Translations under genes and position numbers: made by a program
In this document: positions 50,706 to 59,165 of the stretch, one piece after another
Layout: each line of letters starts with the position of its first letter
Position numbering within the stretch: the stretch's first letter is position 1
Assembly (NCBI RefSeq): GCF_039537005.1
Contig: NZ_BAAAZR010000006.1
Coordinates: 124,001-188,000 of the forward strand
Direction of reading: 5' to 3'
Origin: Sphaerisporangium flaviroseum
Lineage (GTDB): Bacteria > Actinomycetota > Actinomycetes > Streptosporangiales > Streptosporangiaceae
DNA: 64,000 bases
The notes under the pieces: model-generated
What the model was told of the DNA's origin: nothing
The model's input: the letters and a program-made list of their open reading frames with translations, nothing else
Databases searched by the model: none

Positions 50706-52289
50706 TCAGACGGTGACGCGCTCCCGTTCGGCGGCGTGGACCTCGACGGGGGCGCGGCGGGGCAGCAGGACGGCGGCGGCGAGCGCGGTCACCCCCAGCA
50801 GCAGGACGCTGACCAGAACGGTGGAGTGCAGGGCGGTGACGAAAGCGGCCCGTGCGGTGTCCATGAGGGCGAGCCCGGCCGGCCCGCCCACCTCTCCGGC
50901 GACGTGCGCGGCGGAGGCGAGCGACTCTCTCGCCTGTCCCATCGCCGCCGGTTCGACCCCCGGGACGCTGCCCAGCGACGGGGCGTACACGATGGTGGTG
51001 ATCGTGCCGAGCACGGCCACCCCCAGGCCGGCGCCCAGCTCGTACGCGGTCTCCTCGATCGAGGCCGCCCCGCCGGCGCGGGACTCCGGCGCGGAGGCCA
51101 TGATCGTGTCGGAGGCCGCGAGCAGCGCGACCTCCACGCCGAAGCCGATGCCCGCGAAGCACAGGGAGAGCAGGAGCGGGTGCTGCTCGGTGCCCCAGGC
51201 CATGGTCGGCGCGAGGGACAGCCCGGCGAGGGCGAGCCCTCCTGCCATGGTCGCGCGCAGGCCGAGGCGTTGCAGGAGGTGCGCGGCGCACAGGCCGCCC
51301 GCGATGGCCGCGACCATGAGGGGGAGCATGCGTATCCCGGCCTGCAGCGGGCTGTCGCCGAGGACGAGCTGGAGGTACTGCGCGAGCATCAACTCCAGGC
51401 CGACCAGTGCGAACACCGCGAGGAGCACGCACAGGACACCGATGGCGAAGCCGCGCTGGGCGAACAGGCCGATGTCGAGCAGGGGATGGGCGAGCCGCCG
51501 CTGGCGCGCGGTGAACCACGCGAGCAACCCGATGCCCGCCACCAGGACGGCGAGGGCGGGGAGCAGGCCCAGCGTCGTGCCGTGCCCCGCCTCCTTCAGG
51601 CCGAAGGCGAGGAAGAGGATGCCGAGGGTGGACAGCACGGCGCTCGGCGCGTCCCACCGGTGGGAGGGGTTGCCGCGCGACGCCGGCAGCAGGCGTACGG
51701 CCAGCGGCAACGCCACCACCAGCAGCGGGACGTTGATCAGGAAGACCGCGCCCCACCAGAAGTGCTCCACGAGGACGCCGCCGACCAGCGGTCCGACGGC
51801 GGCGCCCCCGGCGGCGACCGCGCTCCACACGCCGAGGGCGACGGCCCGCTCCCGGCGGTCGGTGAAGACCTGCCGGATGATCGACAGCGTGGCCGGCATG
51901 ATCATCGCTCCGCCGATGCCGAGGAGCGCCCGCGAGGCGATCAGGGCCGTCGGGGTGCTCGCGAAGGCGGCGGAGAGCGAGGCGACCCCGAAGACCACGT
52001 AGCCCGCGAGGACGAAACGCCGCTTGCCGTATCTGTCGCCGAGCGTGCCGAAGGTGACCAGGAGCGGCGCGACGACCAGAGAGTAGATGTCGATGGTCCA
52101 CAGCAGTTCGACGGCCGACGGCTCCAGGGCGGCGGTCAGCGCGGGCACGGCGATGTGCAGGACCGTGGCGTCCACGGCGATGAGCAGGAGGCTGAAGCAC
52201 AGCAAGGCGAGCACCGACCACCGGTTTCTCTGGTGGTCCATGGTCGTGCCCTTGACACGGACGCCTGGCGGGGTGCCCAAAACGGTCAT
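50706..52289 (-). CDS. MFS multidrug exporter, DHA2 family (14 TM)
   Basis: A 527-residue major facilitator with fourteen predicted helices. Motif A-like GDRYGKRR and motif C-like GPLVGGVLVEHFWWG are present, as in QacA/SmvA. It should export drugs by proton antiport and could serve self-resistance, though it lies beyond the regulator. The start is uncertain: ATG 52289 has a weak ribosome site, while ATG 52241 (MDHQRNRWS) has AAGGG 8 nt upstream. An 11-bp inverted repeat surrounds its probable promoter. Confidence 0.88.
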   Translation of the reverse strand: MTVLGTPPGVRVKGTTMDHQRNRWSVLALLCFSLLLIAVDATVLHIAVPALTAALEPSAVELLWTIDIYSLVVAPLLVTFGTLGDRYGKRRFVLAGYVVFGVASLSAAFASTPTALIASRALLGIGGAMIMPATLSIIRQVFTDRRERAVALGVWSAVAAGGAAVGPLVGGVLVEHFWWGAVFLINVPLLVVALPLAVRLLPASRGNPSHRWDAPSAVLSTLGILFLAFGLKEAGHGTTLGLLPALAVLVAGIGLLAWFTARQRRLAHPLLDIGLFAQRGFAIGVLCVLLAVFALVGLELMLAQYLQLVLGDSPLQAGIRMLPLMVAAIAGGLCAAHLLQRLGLRATMAGGLALAGLSLAPTMAWGTEQHPLLLSLCFAGIGFGVEVALLAASDTIMASAPESRAGGAASIEETAYELGAGLGVAVLGTITTIVYAPSLGSVPGVEPAAMGQARESLASAAHVAGEVGGPAGLALMDTARAAFVTALHSTVLVSVLLLGVTALAAAVLLPRRAPVEVHAAERERVTV

Positions 52290-52310
52290 TGCCTACTCAA
52301 AGGGATGGGG

Positions 52311-52362
52311 CCTGCTGAACATGCGTGGCAGCTTAGGCCATCTCGGTTGATTGTTCAGCAGG
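52311..52362. promoter_or_regulatory. 11-bp inverted repeat around the MFS promoter
   Basis: CCTGCTGAACA (52311-52321) and TGTTCAGCAGG (52352-52362) are exact inverted copies 30 nt apart, 22 bp before the exporter gene. On the minus strand the spacer holds a TAAGCT that could be the -10 box. A repressor binding both arms could silence the exporter; no regulator gene is adjacent. Confidence 0.45.
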
Positions 52363-52522
52363 TTGGGACAACGGCCCTGGAGCGCCCATCCGGATGCTCC
52401 CCGAGCGCGGTCGAAAGTCCGGAACCGAACCCCCGGTCACCCCGGGCGCCCGGCAGCAGCATACGGTCCACGCGATCTCCCGGGGCTCATGGGATGGGTG
52501 ATCAAGCTGGGGTGCCGCGTAC

Positions 52523-52552
52523 CTCTCTAGAGAGCTATAGGTATATGTCCGA
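52523..52552. promoter_or_regulatory. Palindrome plus motif shared with the peptide-binding gene
   Basis: CTCTCTAGAGAG (52523-52534) is a perfect 12-bp palindrome. It is followed by TATAGGTATATGTCCGA (52536-52552). The latter recurs, with one change and in the opposite direction, at 61217-61233. It stands about 40 nt before the GTG of the TPR protein. Confidence 0.5.
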
Positions 52553-52591
52553 CATCTAGGCAACGGGTGATCCGCAACGGACCATGACGGC

Positions 52592-54487
52592 GTGGGGAAC
52601 GCCAGCGAGTCAGATCCCTCTCCGGTGCCACCCCCGCGAGACCGCTCCGATCCCCGGGCTTGGTGTGTGGTCGCCGTCGCGAGGCTGGCGCGAGACCAGC
52701 CAGAGGGAGCGCTGGAGGCCGCAGGCGAGGCGGTCGAGCGTGATCCCGACGGCGAGTGGGGGCATCGGCTGGCGAGTCTCGCCCTTGAACGCCTCGGCCG
52801 CGACTCCGAGGCGGTCGTTGCGGCTCAGGACGCCGTCCGGCTCGCACCCGGCTCCTGGGCCGCGCGGCTAAGACTGGGCTCCGCGCTTCGCAGGCTCCCC
52901 GGCCGGTGGCGCGATTCCTGGGCCGAGGCCCAGCAGGCGGTCCGCTTCGCCCCCGAGCAGCCCGACCCGCACGTCCTGATCGGCGACCTCGCCCTGCTGC
53001 GCGGCGACCACGAGCAGGCCGCCGTGGCCTACCGGGCCGCACTGCGCAGGGACGACGACCACACGGCCGGGCGGATCAACCTCGGCCTGACGTTCCTGCG
53101 CTGGGACCGGTCCCGCGACCACCACGACCCGACATGGACGGTCGACCCCCGCGATACCGGTCGCGCCCGGCGCGCCCTTGAGGTGTGGACCCGGCAGGTA
53201 CGGGTGCTGCTCGCGATCTCCCTCACGGCCGTCGTCGTCCTGGCCTTCTGGTACGACCTGCACGATCAGGCACGCATCGGCGGTGCGGCGGTCCTGGTCC
53301 TGGTGCTGGCGGCCACCGTGCGCCAGGCGCGAAGGATCACGGTGTGGAGGTACGTGCCGGGCATGCTCGCCCGCGACCTGTGGCTCAGCGTCGCGGTGTC
53401 GGTCGCCCTCCTGGTGATCGCGGCGTACGTGGCGGCGCTGGCCACCCTGCCGCCCTGGTCGCTCGCGGGCGAGGTCGTCCCCCTGGTCGCCGCCGGTTCG
53501 GCGCCCACGCTCGTCCAGTGGGAGGACCTCCTGGGCGGGTTCTGGGCGGGGCTGTTCGGCCTCGTGCTCTTCAACGGGGTGGCCGTGCTGCTCCTGCGGG
53601 TGTTCGCCGAGGCCTGGCGTGGCAGGCCCGTACGGGCGCTCGCCGAGTTCACCGTCACCCCGCCCGAACGCGTCGGGCTGCGGAACACCGGCGTCACCCT
53701 GTGGATCGTCACCGTGCGCCTCTGGTTCCTGGTGGCCGTGCCGGCCCTGCTTCCCCTGGTGGCCGCCGAACGGCGCGCCGCGCTGGCGGCCGTCTGCGTC
53801 CCGGTCGCGATGCTCTATGTGCTCGACCGCGGCGGTCTGCGTCCACGGATACGCGCCGTCCTGCGGGCCGACCGGTGGCTGGCGGTGGCGCTGGTGTTCC
53901 TCTTCCTGTCCTGCGCCGCCCTGGTGGTGGCGGGAGCGGTGCCCACGCTGGGCCTCGCGCCCTGGATCGGCGAGCGGGCGTGGTGGTCGGTCGTGGGCGC
54001 GCTCCTCGTCGTGGTCCTCGCCTTCACGGCGCGGGCCACGCGCGCCTGGTGGCGGGGGTCGGCCGGGCCCTGGCGCGCCTCCCTGATCCTGTGCGAGGGC
54101 TGCGGCCCCCGCCTGCCGGGCGAGGTCAGCCCGTCGGTGGTGCTCGGCCCCGAAGTGCGGCGGGCCTTCACCTACTCCCGCAGCGTCGTGCTGTCCTACA
54201 CCGACGCAGGCGGTCCCCGCACGCTCGCGGTCGGGGCCGTGACCTCGGTGAGCCGGTCGGGGGAACTGCGCCTGATCGCCGCGGAGGAGGCGTGGGCAGC
54301 CGCCGAGCGTGACCCACGGGTGGCGGTCTTCGTCGCCGACCCGATCGAGCGGCGTTTCTGGGCCGAGGTGCGCGGGATCGCGATGCCCGACGCGGCGGAG
54401 GACGTGCTCCGGGTGACGCCCAAGCACGTCGTCGTCGGCGAGTATCCCGGCCGCCACGAGGCCCGGACCTCCCCGCGCAGACCCTGA
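52592..54487 (+). CDS. TPR-containing membrane protein, function unknown
   Basis: A 631-residue protein. Residues 25-165 form TPR-like helices (AWCVVAVARLARDQPEGALEAAGEAV and the following repeats). Residues 205-490 carry about eight membrane segments in pairs, and the last 130 residues are soluble and beta-rich. I do not recognise a named family. GTG 52592 has no strong ribosome site. It is followed, 209 nt on, by the double-AAA protein, also with membrane helices; the two could work together but are not in a tight operon. Confidence 0.75.
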   Translation: MGNASESDPSPVPPPRDRSDPRAWCVVAVARLARDQPEGALEAAGEAVERDPDGEWGHRLASLALERLGRDSEAVVAAQDAVRLAPGSWAARLRLGSALRRLPGRWRDSWAEAQQAVRFAPEQPDPHVLIGDLALLRGDHEQAAVAYRAALRRDDDHTAGRINLGLTFLRWDRSRDHHDPTWTVDPRDTGRARRALEVWTRQVRVLLAISLTAVVVLAFWYDLHDQARIGGAAVLVLVLAATVRQARRITVWRYVPGMLARDLWLSVAVSVALLVIAAYVAALATLPPWSLAGEVVPLVAAGSAPTLVQWEDLLGGFWAGLFGLVLFNGVAVLLLRVFAEAWRGRPVRALAEFTVTPPERVGLRNTGVTLWIVTVRLWFLVAVPALLPLVAAERRAALAAVCVPVAMLYVLDRGGLRPRIRAVLRADRWLAVALVFLFLSCAALVVAGAVPTLGLAPWIGERAWWSVVGALLVVVLAFTARATRAWWRGSAGPWRASLILCEGCGPRLPGEVSPSVVLGPEVRRAFTYSRSVVLSYTDAGGPRTLAVGAVTSVSRSGELRLIAAEEAWAAAERDPRVAVFVADPIERRFWAEVRGIAMPDAAEDVLRVTPKHVVVGEYPGRHEARTSPRRP

Positions 54488-54558
54488 TGGCCCGCGGTCG
54501 CCGGTGCCCGGCACGCCTTGGCGCCGCGTGGGCCGCCTAGGCCGAGGCCCTGGTCACG

Positions 54559-54584
54559 CCGTTTCCGCGGTCGTACGGAAACGG
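54559..54584 (+). terminator. Hairpin after the TPR gene
   Basis: CCGTTTCCG (54559-54567) and CGGAAACGG (54576-54584) form a perfect 9-bp stem with an 8-nt loop, 71 nt after the stop. A TATATAAG box at about 54603 just downstream could be the -10 of the AAA gene, so the repeat may also be an operator. Confidence 0.4.
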
Positions 54585-54696
54585 TTCCACTCCCGCCTTC
54601 GTATATAAGTGACGGCGCGTTGGGAAGGGCACGGGGCCGGGGACGCGCGCTTCAGGCCTTGGTGCGGTATAACCGGGAGGCGACCGGGGAGGCAAA

Positions 54697-57051
54697 ATGC
54701 GGGACTCCGACAGGGCCCGGCCGGCGGGGCGCGCCGCGGCCCGTGATGCGTTCGAGCACGTCCGGCTACGTTATTTCCAGCTTTCCCGTGGCACGAGACG
54801 GGCCATGTTCGCCGCCGTCCTCATCGGCGTCCTCATTCTCGCCTTCTTTCTTGAATGGTCCCTGTTCTCCACGTTCGTCACCACTCTCTTACTTCTTGGC
54901 TTCGCCGAGCTGACCCTGCGTTTCCCCCGTGCCGCCGCGACCGTGCTGGTCGTGGTGGCATGGTCCTCGGTGATGATCGTCACGGTCGACTTCGTGCAGC
55001 CGCACTCCTCGCTGCCGACCCTGTTCCTCCTGCTCGGCGTGGTGGCCGGGGCCGCCGCCCACCTGATCAGGTGGGTGACGCCGTGGGTGACCACGCTGGC
55101 CGCGCTCGGCGCGGTGGCCATGGTGACCTTCGCCGTGGCCACGTTCTCGCCGGAGGCCGCGGTCTGGGCGGCGTACGGCGTGGCCGCCGCCGTGCTGGTC
55201 TACCGTCTCGTCCAAGCGGGCCAGGCGCGTCGCCGGTTCGCGGCCGCGCAGGGGGAGGCGCCCGCCGCCCAGGCGCGGCAGCGCGTCCGCGACGGCGCCG
55301 GCGAGCGCGACGGCCTGCCCGAGCGCGGCGCGCCGCCGCCGATCTCCGTCGAGGACGCTCTGGGCGAGCTCGAAAGCATGATCGGCCTGGAGCCCGTGAA
55401 GGAGCAGGTGCGCTCGATCGCGGCCTCGATCGAGGCGTCCAGGCTGCGCGCTGAGGCCGGGTACTCCACCGAGCAGCCGATGCGCCACTTCGTCTTCGTG
55501 GGGCCGCCCGGCACCGGCAAGACCTCCGTCGCGCGCACGGTCGCCAAGATCTTCTACGCGTTCGGCCTGCTGGAGACCCCGTATGTCGTGGAGGCGCAGC
55601 GGGCCGACCTGGTGGGGGAGTACCTCGGCGCCACCGCCATCAAGACCAACGAGCTGATCGACCAGGCGCTGGGAGGGGTGCTGTTCGTCGACGAGGCGTA
55701 CAGCCTCATGAACTCCGGCGAGGGCCAGCCCGACAGGTTCGGCGCGGAGGCCGTGCAGACCCTGCTGAAGCGCGCCGAGGACGACCGCGAGCGGCTCATC
55801 ATCATCCTGGCCGGTTACGAGAAGGAGATGGCCACCTTCCTCGCCTCCAACCCGGGCCTGTCCTCCCGCTTCTCCACCCGCATCAAGTTCCCCACCTATT
55901 CCCCGCCCGAGCTGCTGCGCATCGTCGAGCTGCTGCGGGCCAGGCGCGGCGAGCGGCTGTCCCCGGACGCCCCTCCGGTGCTGCTCGGGCTGTTCGAGGA
56001 CGTCCACCGGCGCGGTCTCATCGACGAGCTCGGCAACGCGCGGTTCGCGCGCAGCCTGATCGAGGGGGCGGCGCAGGCCCGTGACGTGCGCGTCGTGGGC
56101 GCCGGAGGGTCGCCGAGTCGCGAGGATCTCGTCACCACCACCACCGTCGACCTCACCAAGGCGTTCAACGAGATCACCGCCAGGTTCCGCGGCTACCAGG
56201 CCACGCCCAGCCTTGAGGAGGCCCTGGCCGACCTCGACCGCATGGCCGGGCTGGAGCCGGTCAAGCGGCAGGTCCGGGCCATCGCGGCGCAGCTGCGCGT
56301 CGCGCGGATGCGGCAGGAGCAGGGGCTGCCCGCCCCGCCGCAGATGCGGCACTTCGTGTTCGTCGGGCCGCCCGGCACCGGGAAGACCACGGTGGCCCGC
56401 GTGCTGGGCCGCATTTTCGCCGCGCTCGGGCTGCTGTCCCGCCCCGATGTGGTCGAGGCGTCCCGGGCCGAGCTCGTCGGCCAGCATCTCGGCGCCACGG
56501 CGATCAAGACCAACGAGCTGGTCGACAGGGCGCTCGGCGGAGTGCTGTTCGTCGACGAGGCGTACAGCCTGGTCAACAGCGGTTACCAGGGGGGAGACGC
56601 GTTCGGCGTCGAGGCCGTGCAGACCCTGCTCAAGCGCGCCGAGGACGACCGCGACCGTCTCGTCATCATCCTCGCCGGGTACGCCTCCGAGATGGAGCGC
56701 TTCCTGGCCACCAACCCGGGCCTGGCCAGCAGGTTCAACCAGCGTGTGGCGTTCCCCTCCTACAGCCCCGCCGAGCTGACCGAGATCGCCGGGCTGCTGG
56801 CGGAGCAGTCGGGAGACCGCTTCGACGATTCCGCCGAGCGCGACCTCGCCGATGTGTTCTCGTGGGTCTGCGCGGAGGGCCTGATCGACGAGCTGGGCAA
56901 CGGCCGCTTCGCACGGTCGCTGTTCGAGCGCGCGGCCCTCGGCCGCGACGTGCGGCTCGCGGGGCGCGGTGGCGGCGCGAGCGCCGAGGAGCTCACCACG
57001 ATCACCAGTGACGACGTGCGCACCGCCGTCGACGAGCTCGCCGACCGCTAG
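54697..57051 (+). CDS. Membrane-anchored tandem AAA+ ATPase (CbbX/EccA-like)
   Basis: A 784-residue protein. The N-terminus (about 35-170) has several membrane helices; two CbbX/SpoVK-type AAA+ modules follow, with Walker A GPPGTGKT at 269-276 and 557-564 and VLFVDEAYSL Walker B in each. The two modules are strongly alike, implying internal duplication. Related modules act as Rubisco activases or as EccA in type VII secretion, but no esx genes are near. Codon 65 is TTA (54889-54891). Its role is probably remodelling of a membrane-bound complex. Confidence 0.85.
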   Translation: MRDSDRARPAGRAAARDAFEHVRLRYFQLSRGTRRAMFAAVLIGVLILAFFLEWSLFSTFVTTLLLLGFAELTLRFPRAAATVLVVVAWSSVMIVTVDFVQPHSSLPTLFLLLGVVAGAAAHLIRWVTPWVTTLAALGAVAMVTFAVATFSPEAAVWAAYGVAAAVLVYRLVQAGQARRRFAAAQGEAPAAQARQRVRDGAGERDGLPERGAPPPISVEDALGELESMIGLEPVKEQVRSIAASIEASRLRAEAGYSTEQPMRHFVFVGPPGTGKTSVARTVAKIFYAFGLLETPYVVEAQRADLVGEYLGATAIKTNELIDQALGGVLFVDEAYSLMNSGEGQPDRFGAEAVQTLLKRAEDDRERLIIILAGYEKEMATFLASNPGLSSRFSTRIKFPTYSPPELLRIVELLRARRGERLSPDAPPVLLGLFEDVHRRGLIDELGNARFARSLIEGAAQARDVRVVGAGGSPSREDLVTTTTVDLTKAFNEITARFRGYQATPSLEEALADLDRMAGLEPVKRQVRAIAAQLRVARMRQEQGLPAPPQMRHFVFVGPPGTGKTTVARVLGRIFAALGLLSRPDVVEASRAELVGQHLGATAIKTNELVDRALGGVLFVDEAYSLVNSGYQGGDAFGVEAVQTLLKRAEDDRDRLVIILAGYASEMERFLATNPGLASRFNQRVAFPSYSPAELTEIAGLLAEQSGDRFDDSAERDLADVFSWVCAEGLIDELGNGRFARSLFERAALGRDVRLAGRGGGASAEELTTITSDDVRTAVDELADR

Positions 57052-57269
57052 ACCCACCGGCTCGCATCGGCACGGCCGGCAGGCACGACACCGGCTCTCA
57101 GGCCGTCACCAGACGGCCGATGGGGAAGTTTCCCTCGACACCTGGCCCGATTGACGACTTTATTGTCACCGGACGGTTACAGCATGTAGCAGGATGGGCA
57201 CGGAGGGACACAGGCGGCCCTCGATGGTGCACGATCCGGCACGACGCGGCAATCGGCGGAAGGGGGGCG

Positions 57270-58253
57270 ATGGCGGGATTCCTGCTTCGCCGGTCGGTCA
57301 ACTACATGGTGTTGATCGCCGTCGCCACGAGCCTGGCGTACATGCTGGCCGCCACCGCGCTCGATCCCCGTTCCAACTACGAGGGCCGGAATCCCCGCCC
57401 GCCCGCCGCGGTGGTCGAAGCCCGGCTTTCGCAGTACAACCTCAACGACCGCACCCCGATCTTCGAGCGCTACCTGGTGTGGGCCGGTGGAGTGCTGCAC
57501 GGTGACTTCGGGCGCACCTGGAACGGCGAGCGGGTCAACGACGAGCTCGGGCGGCGCCTCGGCGTCACGCTGCGGCTCATCCTGCTCGGGGTGGTGCTCG
57601 GCAGCGTGGCGGGCGTCCTGGTCGGGGCCTACGCCGGGGTGAGGCAGTACGGATGGTTCGATCGGCTGTCCACCGCGGGCGCCTTCGTGGTGCTCGCCAT
57701 CCCCACCGTCGTGCTGGCGAACATCCTGATCATCATGGCGATCTGGCTCAACGACCATCTCGGCGTCCAGATCCTCCTGGTCAGCGGCGAGGCCACCCCG
57801 GGACTCGAGGGCGGCGCCGGAGCCGGGCTGCTTGACCGGGTCAAGCACCTGGTCCTGCCGACGGTCTCGCTGGCCGTCGGGCAGATCGCCGTCTACAGCC
57901 GCTACCAGCGCAACATGATGCTCGACGTGCTCGACGCCGACTTCGTCCGCACGGCCATGGCCAAGGGGCTGCGCAGGCGCACCGCGCTCGTCAAGCACGC
58001 CCTGCGCACCGCCCTGATCCCCGCGGTGACCTACTTCGCGTTCACCTTCGGCTCGCTGCTGGTCGGCGCCACGATCACCGAGTCGGTCTTCGGATGGCAC
58101 GGCATGGGAGAGGAACTGGTCGCCTCGATCCGCACCAACGACGTCAACACGGTGGCGGCGATCAGCTGCTTCGCGGCGCTGGCCGTGCTCCTCGCCTCGC
58201 TCGCCTCCGACGTGCTGCACGCCGGCCTCGACCCGAGGGTGCGGGTGGGCTAG
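57270..58253 (+). CDS. Peptide ABC transporter permease, DppB type
   Basis: A 327-residue permease with six helices. The signature GDFGRTWNGERVNDELGRRL and the EAA loop DFVRTAMAKGLRRRTALVKH are typical of DppB/OppB. AAGGGGGGCG precedes ATG 57270; the open frame from 57120 is not convincing as coding. It is the first gene of a complete Opp/Dpp operon, directly followed by the DppC-like gene (no gap). Confidence 0.9.
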   Translation: MAGFLLRRSVNYMVLIAVATSLAYMLAATALDPRSNYEGRNPRPPAAVVEARLSQYNLNDRTPIFERYLVWAGGVLHGDFGRTWNGERVNDELGRRLGVTLRLILLGVVLGSVAGVLVGAYAGVRQYGWFDRLSTAGAFVVLAIPTVVLANILIIMAIWLNDHLGVQILLVSGEATPGLEGGAGAGLLDRVKHLVLPTVSLAVGQIAVYSRYQRNMMLDVLDADFVRTAMAKGLRRRTALVKHALRTALIPAVTYFAFTFGSLLVGATITESVFGWHGMGEELVASIRTNDVNTVAAISCFAALAVLLASLASDVLHAGLDPRVRVG

Positions 58254-59165
58254 ATGATGACGCTGCCGGAGGAGGAGTTCGCCGAGGTCCAGGCGGAGGC
58301 CGAGCGCATCCGCGTGCCGTCCAGGACCCGCGTGGTGGCCGCGCGCTTCTTCCGCACCAAGCAGGGGCGGCTGGGCTTCGGGCTGCTGGCCGCGATGTTC
58401 CTGCTGGCCTTCCTCGGCCCGCTGCTGTCCCCCTGGTCCTACACCGACATGGACTTCTCGGCCTTCATGCAGCCACCCTCGCCCGGCCACTGGTTCGGAA
58501 CGCTCCAGACCGGTTCCGACGTGTTCGCCGTGACGCTGCGCGGCGCGCAGAAGTCGCTGATCGTCGGCCTGCTCGTCGCGGTGCTGTCCACCGGTGTCGC
58601 GGCGGTCGTCGGCTCGTTCGCCGGCTACTTCCTCGGCTGGACCGACCGCACGCTCATGTGGGTCGCCGACCTGCTCCTCGTGCTTCCGGCGTTCCTGATC
58701 CTGGCGATCATGTCCCCGCTGTTCACCGAGGGCAGGTGGCTGCTCTTCGTGATCATGCTGGCGCTGTTCCTGTGGATGGTCACCTCGAAGATCGTGCGCG
58801 GCATGACCAAGGCGATCAAGGAACGCGAGTACATCAAGGCGGCGCGCTTCATGGGGGTGCCGTCCTCGGCCATCATCTTCCGGCACGTCATCCCGAACCT
58901 GGCGTCCCTGCTGATCGTGGACGCGACGCTGAACGTCAGCGCCGCCATCCTCACCGAGACGAGCCTGTCGTATTTCGGATTCGGCATCCAGCCGCCCGAC
59001 GTCTCGCTCGGCAGCCTGATCGCCGACGGTTCCAGGACCGCCCTGTACGCCCCGTGGACGTTCTGGTTCGGGGCCGGAGTGCTGGTCGTCACCATCCTGG
59101 CGGTCAACCTGATCGGCGACTCCCTGCGTGACGCCTTCGATCCCGGCACCAGGACATCGGCATGA
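58254..59165 (+). CDS. Peptide ABC transporter permease, DppC type
   Basis: A 303-residue permease. HWFGTLQTGSDVFAVTLRGAQ is the DppC/OppC signature and EYIKAARFMGVPSSAIIFRH the ATPase-contact loop. It follows the DppB stop at once and overlaps the ATPase gene by 4 nt (ATGA). Confidence 0.92.
   Translation: MMTLPEEEFAEVQAEAERIRVPSRTRVVAARFFRTKQGRLGFGLLAAMFLLAFLGPLLSPWSYTDMDFSAFMQPPSPGHWFGTLQTGSDVFAVTLRGAQKSLIVGLLVAVLSTGVAAVVGSFAGYFLGWTDRTLMWVADLLLVLPAFLILAIMSPLFTEGRWLLFVIMLALFLWMVTSKIVRGMTKAIKEREYIKAARFMGVPSSAIIFRHVIPNLASLLIVDATLNVSAAILTETSLSYFGFGIQPPDVSLGSLIADGSRTALYAPWTFWFGAGVLVVTILAVNLIGDSLRDAFDPGTRTSA

Noticed and set aside
57120..57269. N-terminal extension of the DppB-like permease
   Set aside because: The first membrane helix is preceded normally from ATG 57270, which has a strong ribosome site; the upstream codons look like promoter DNA.
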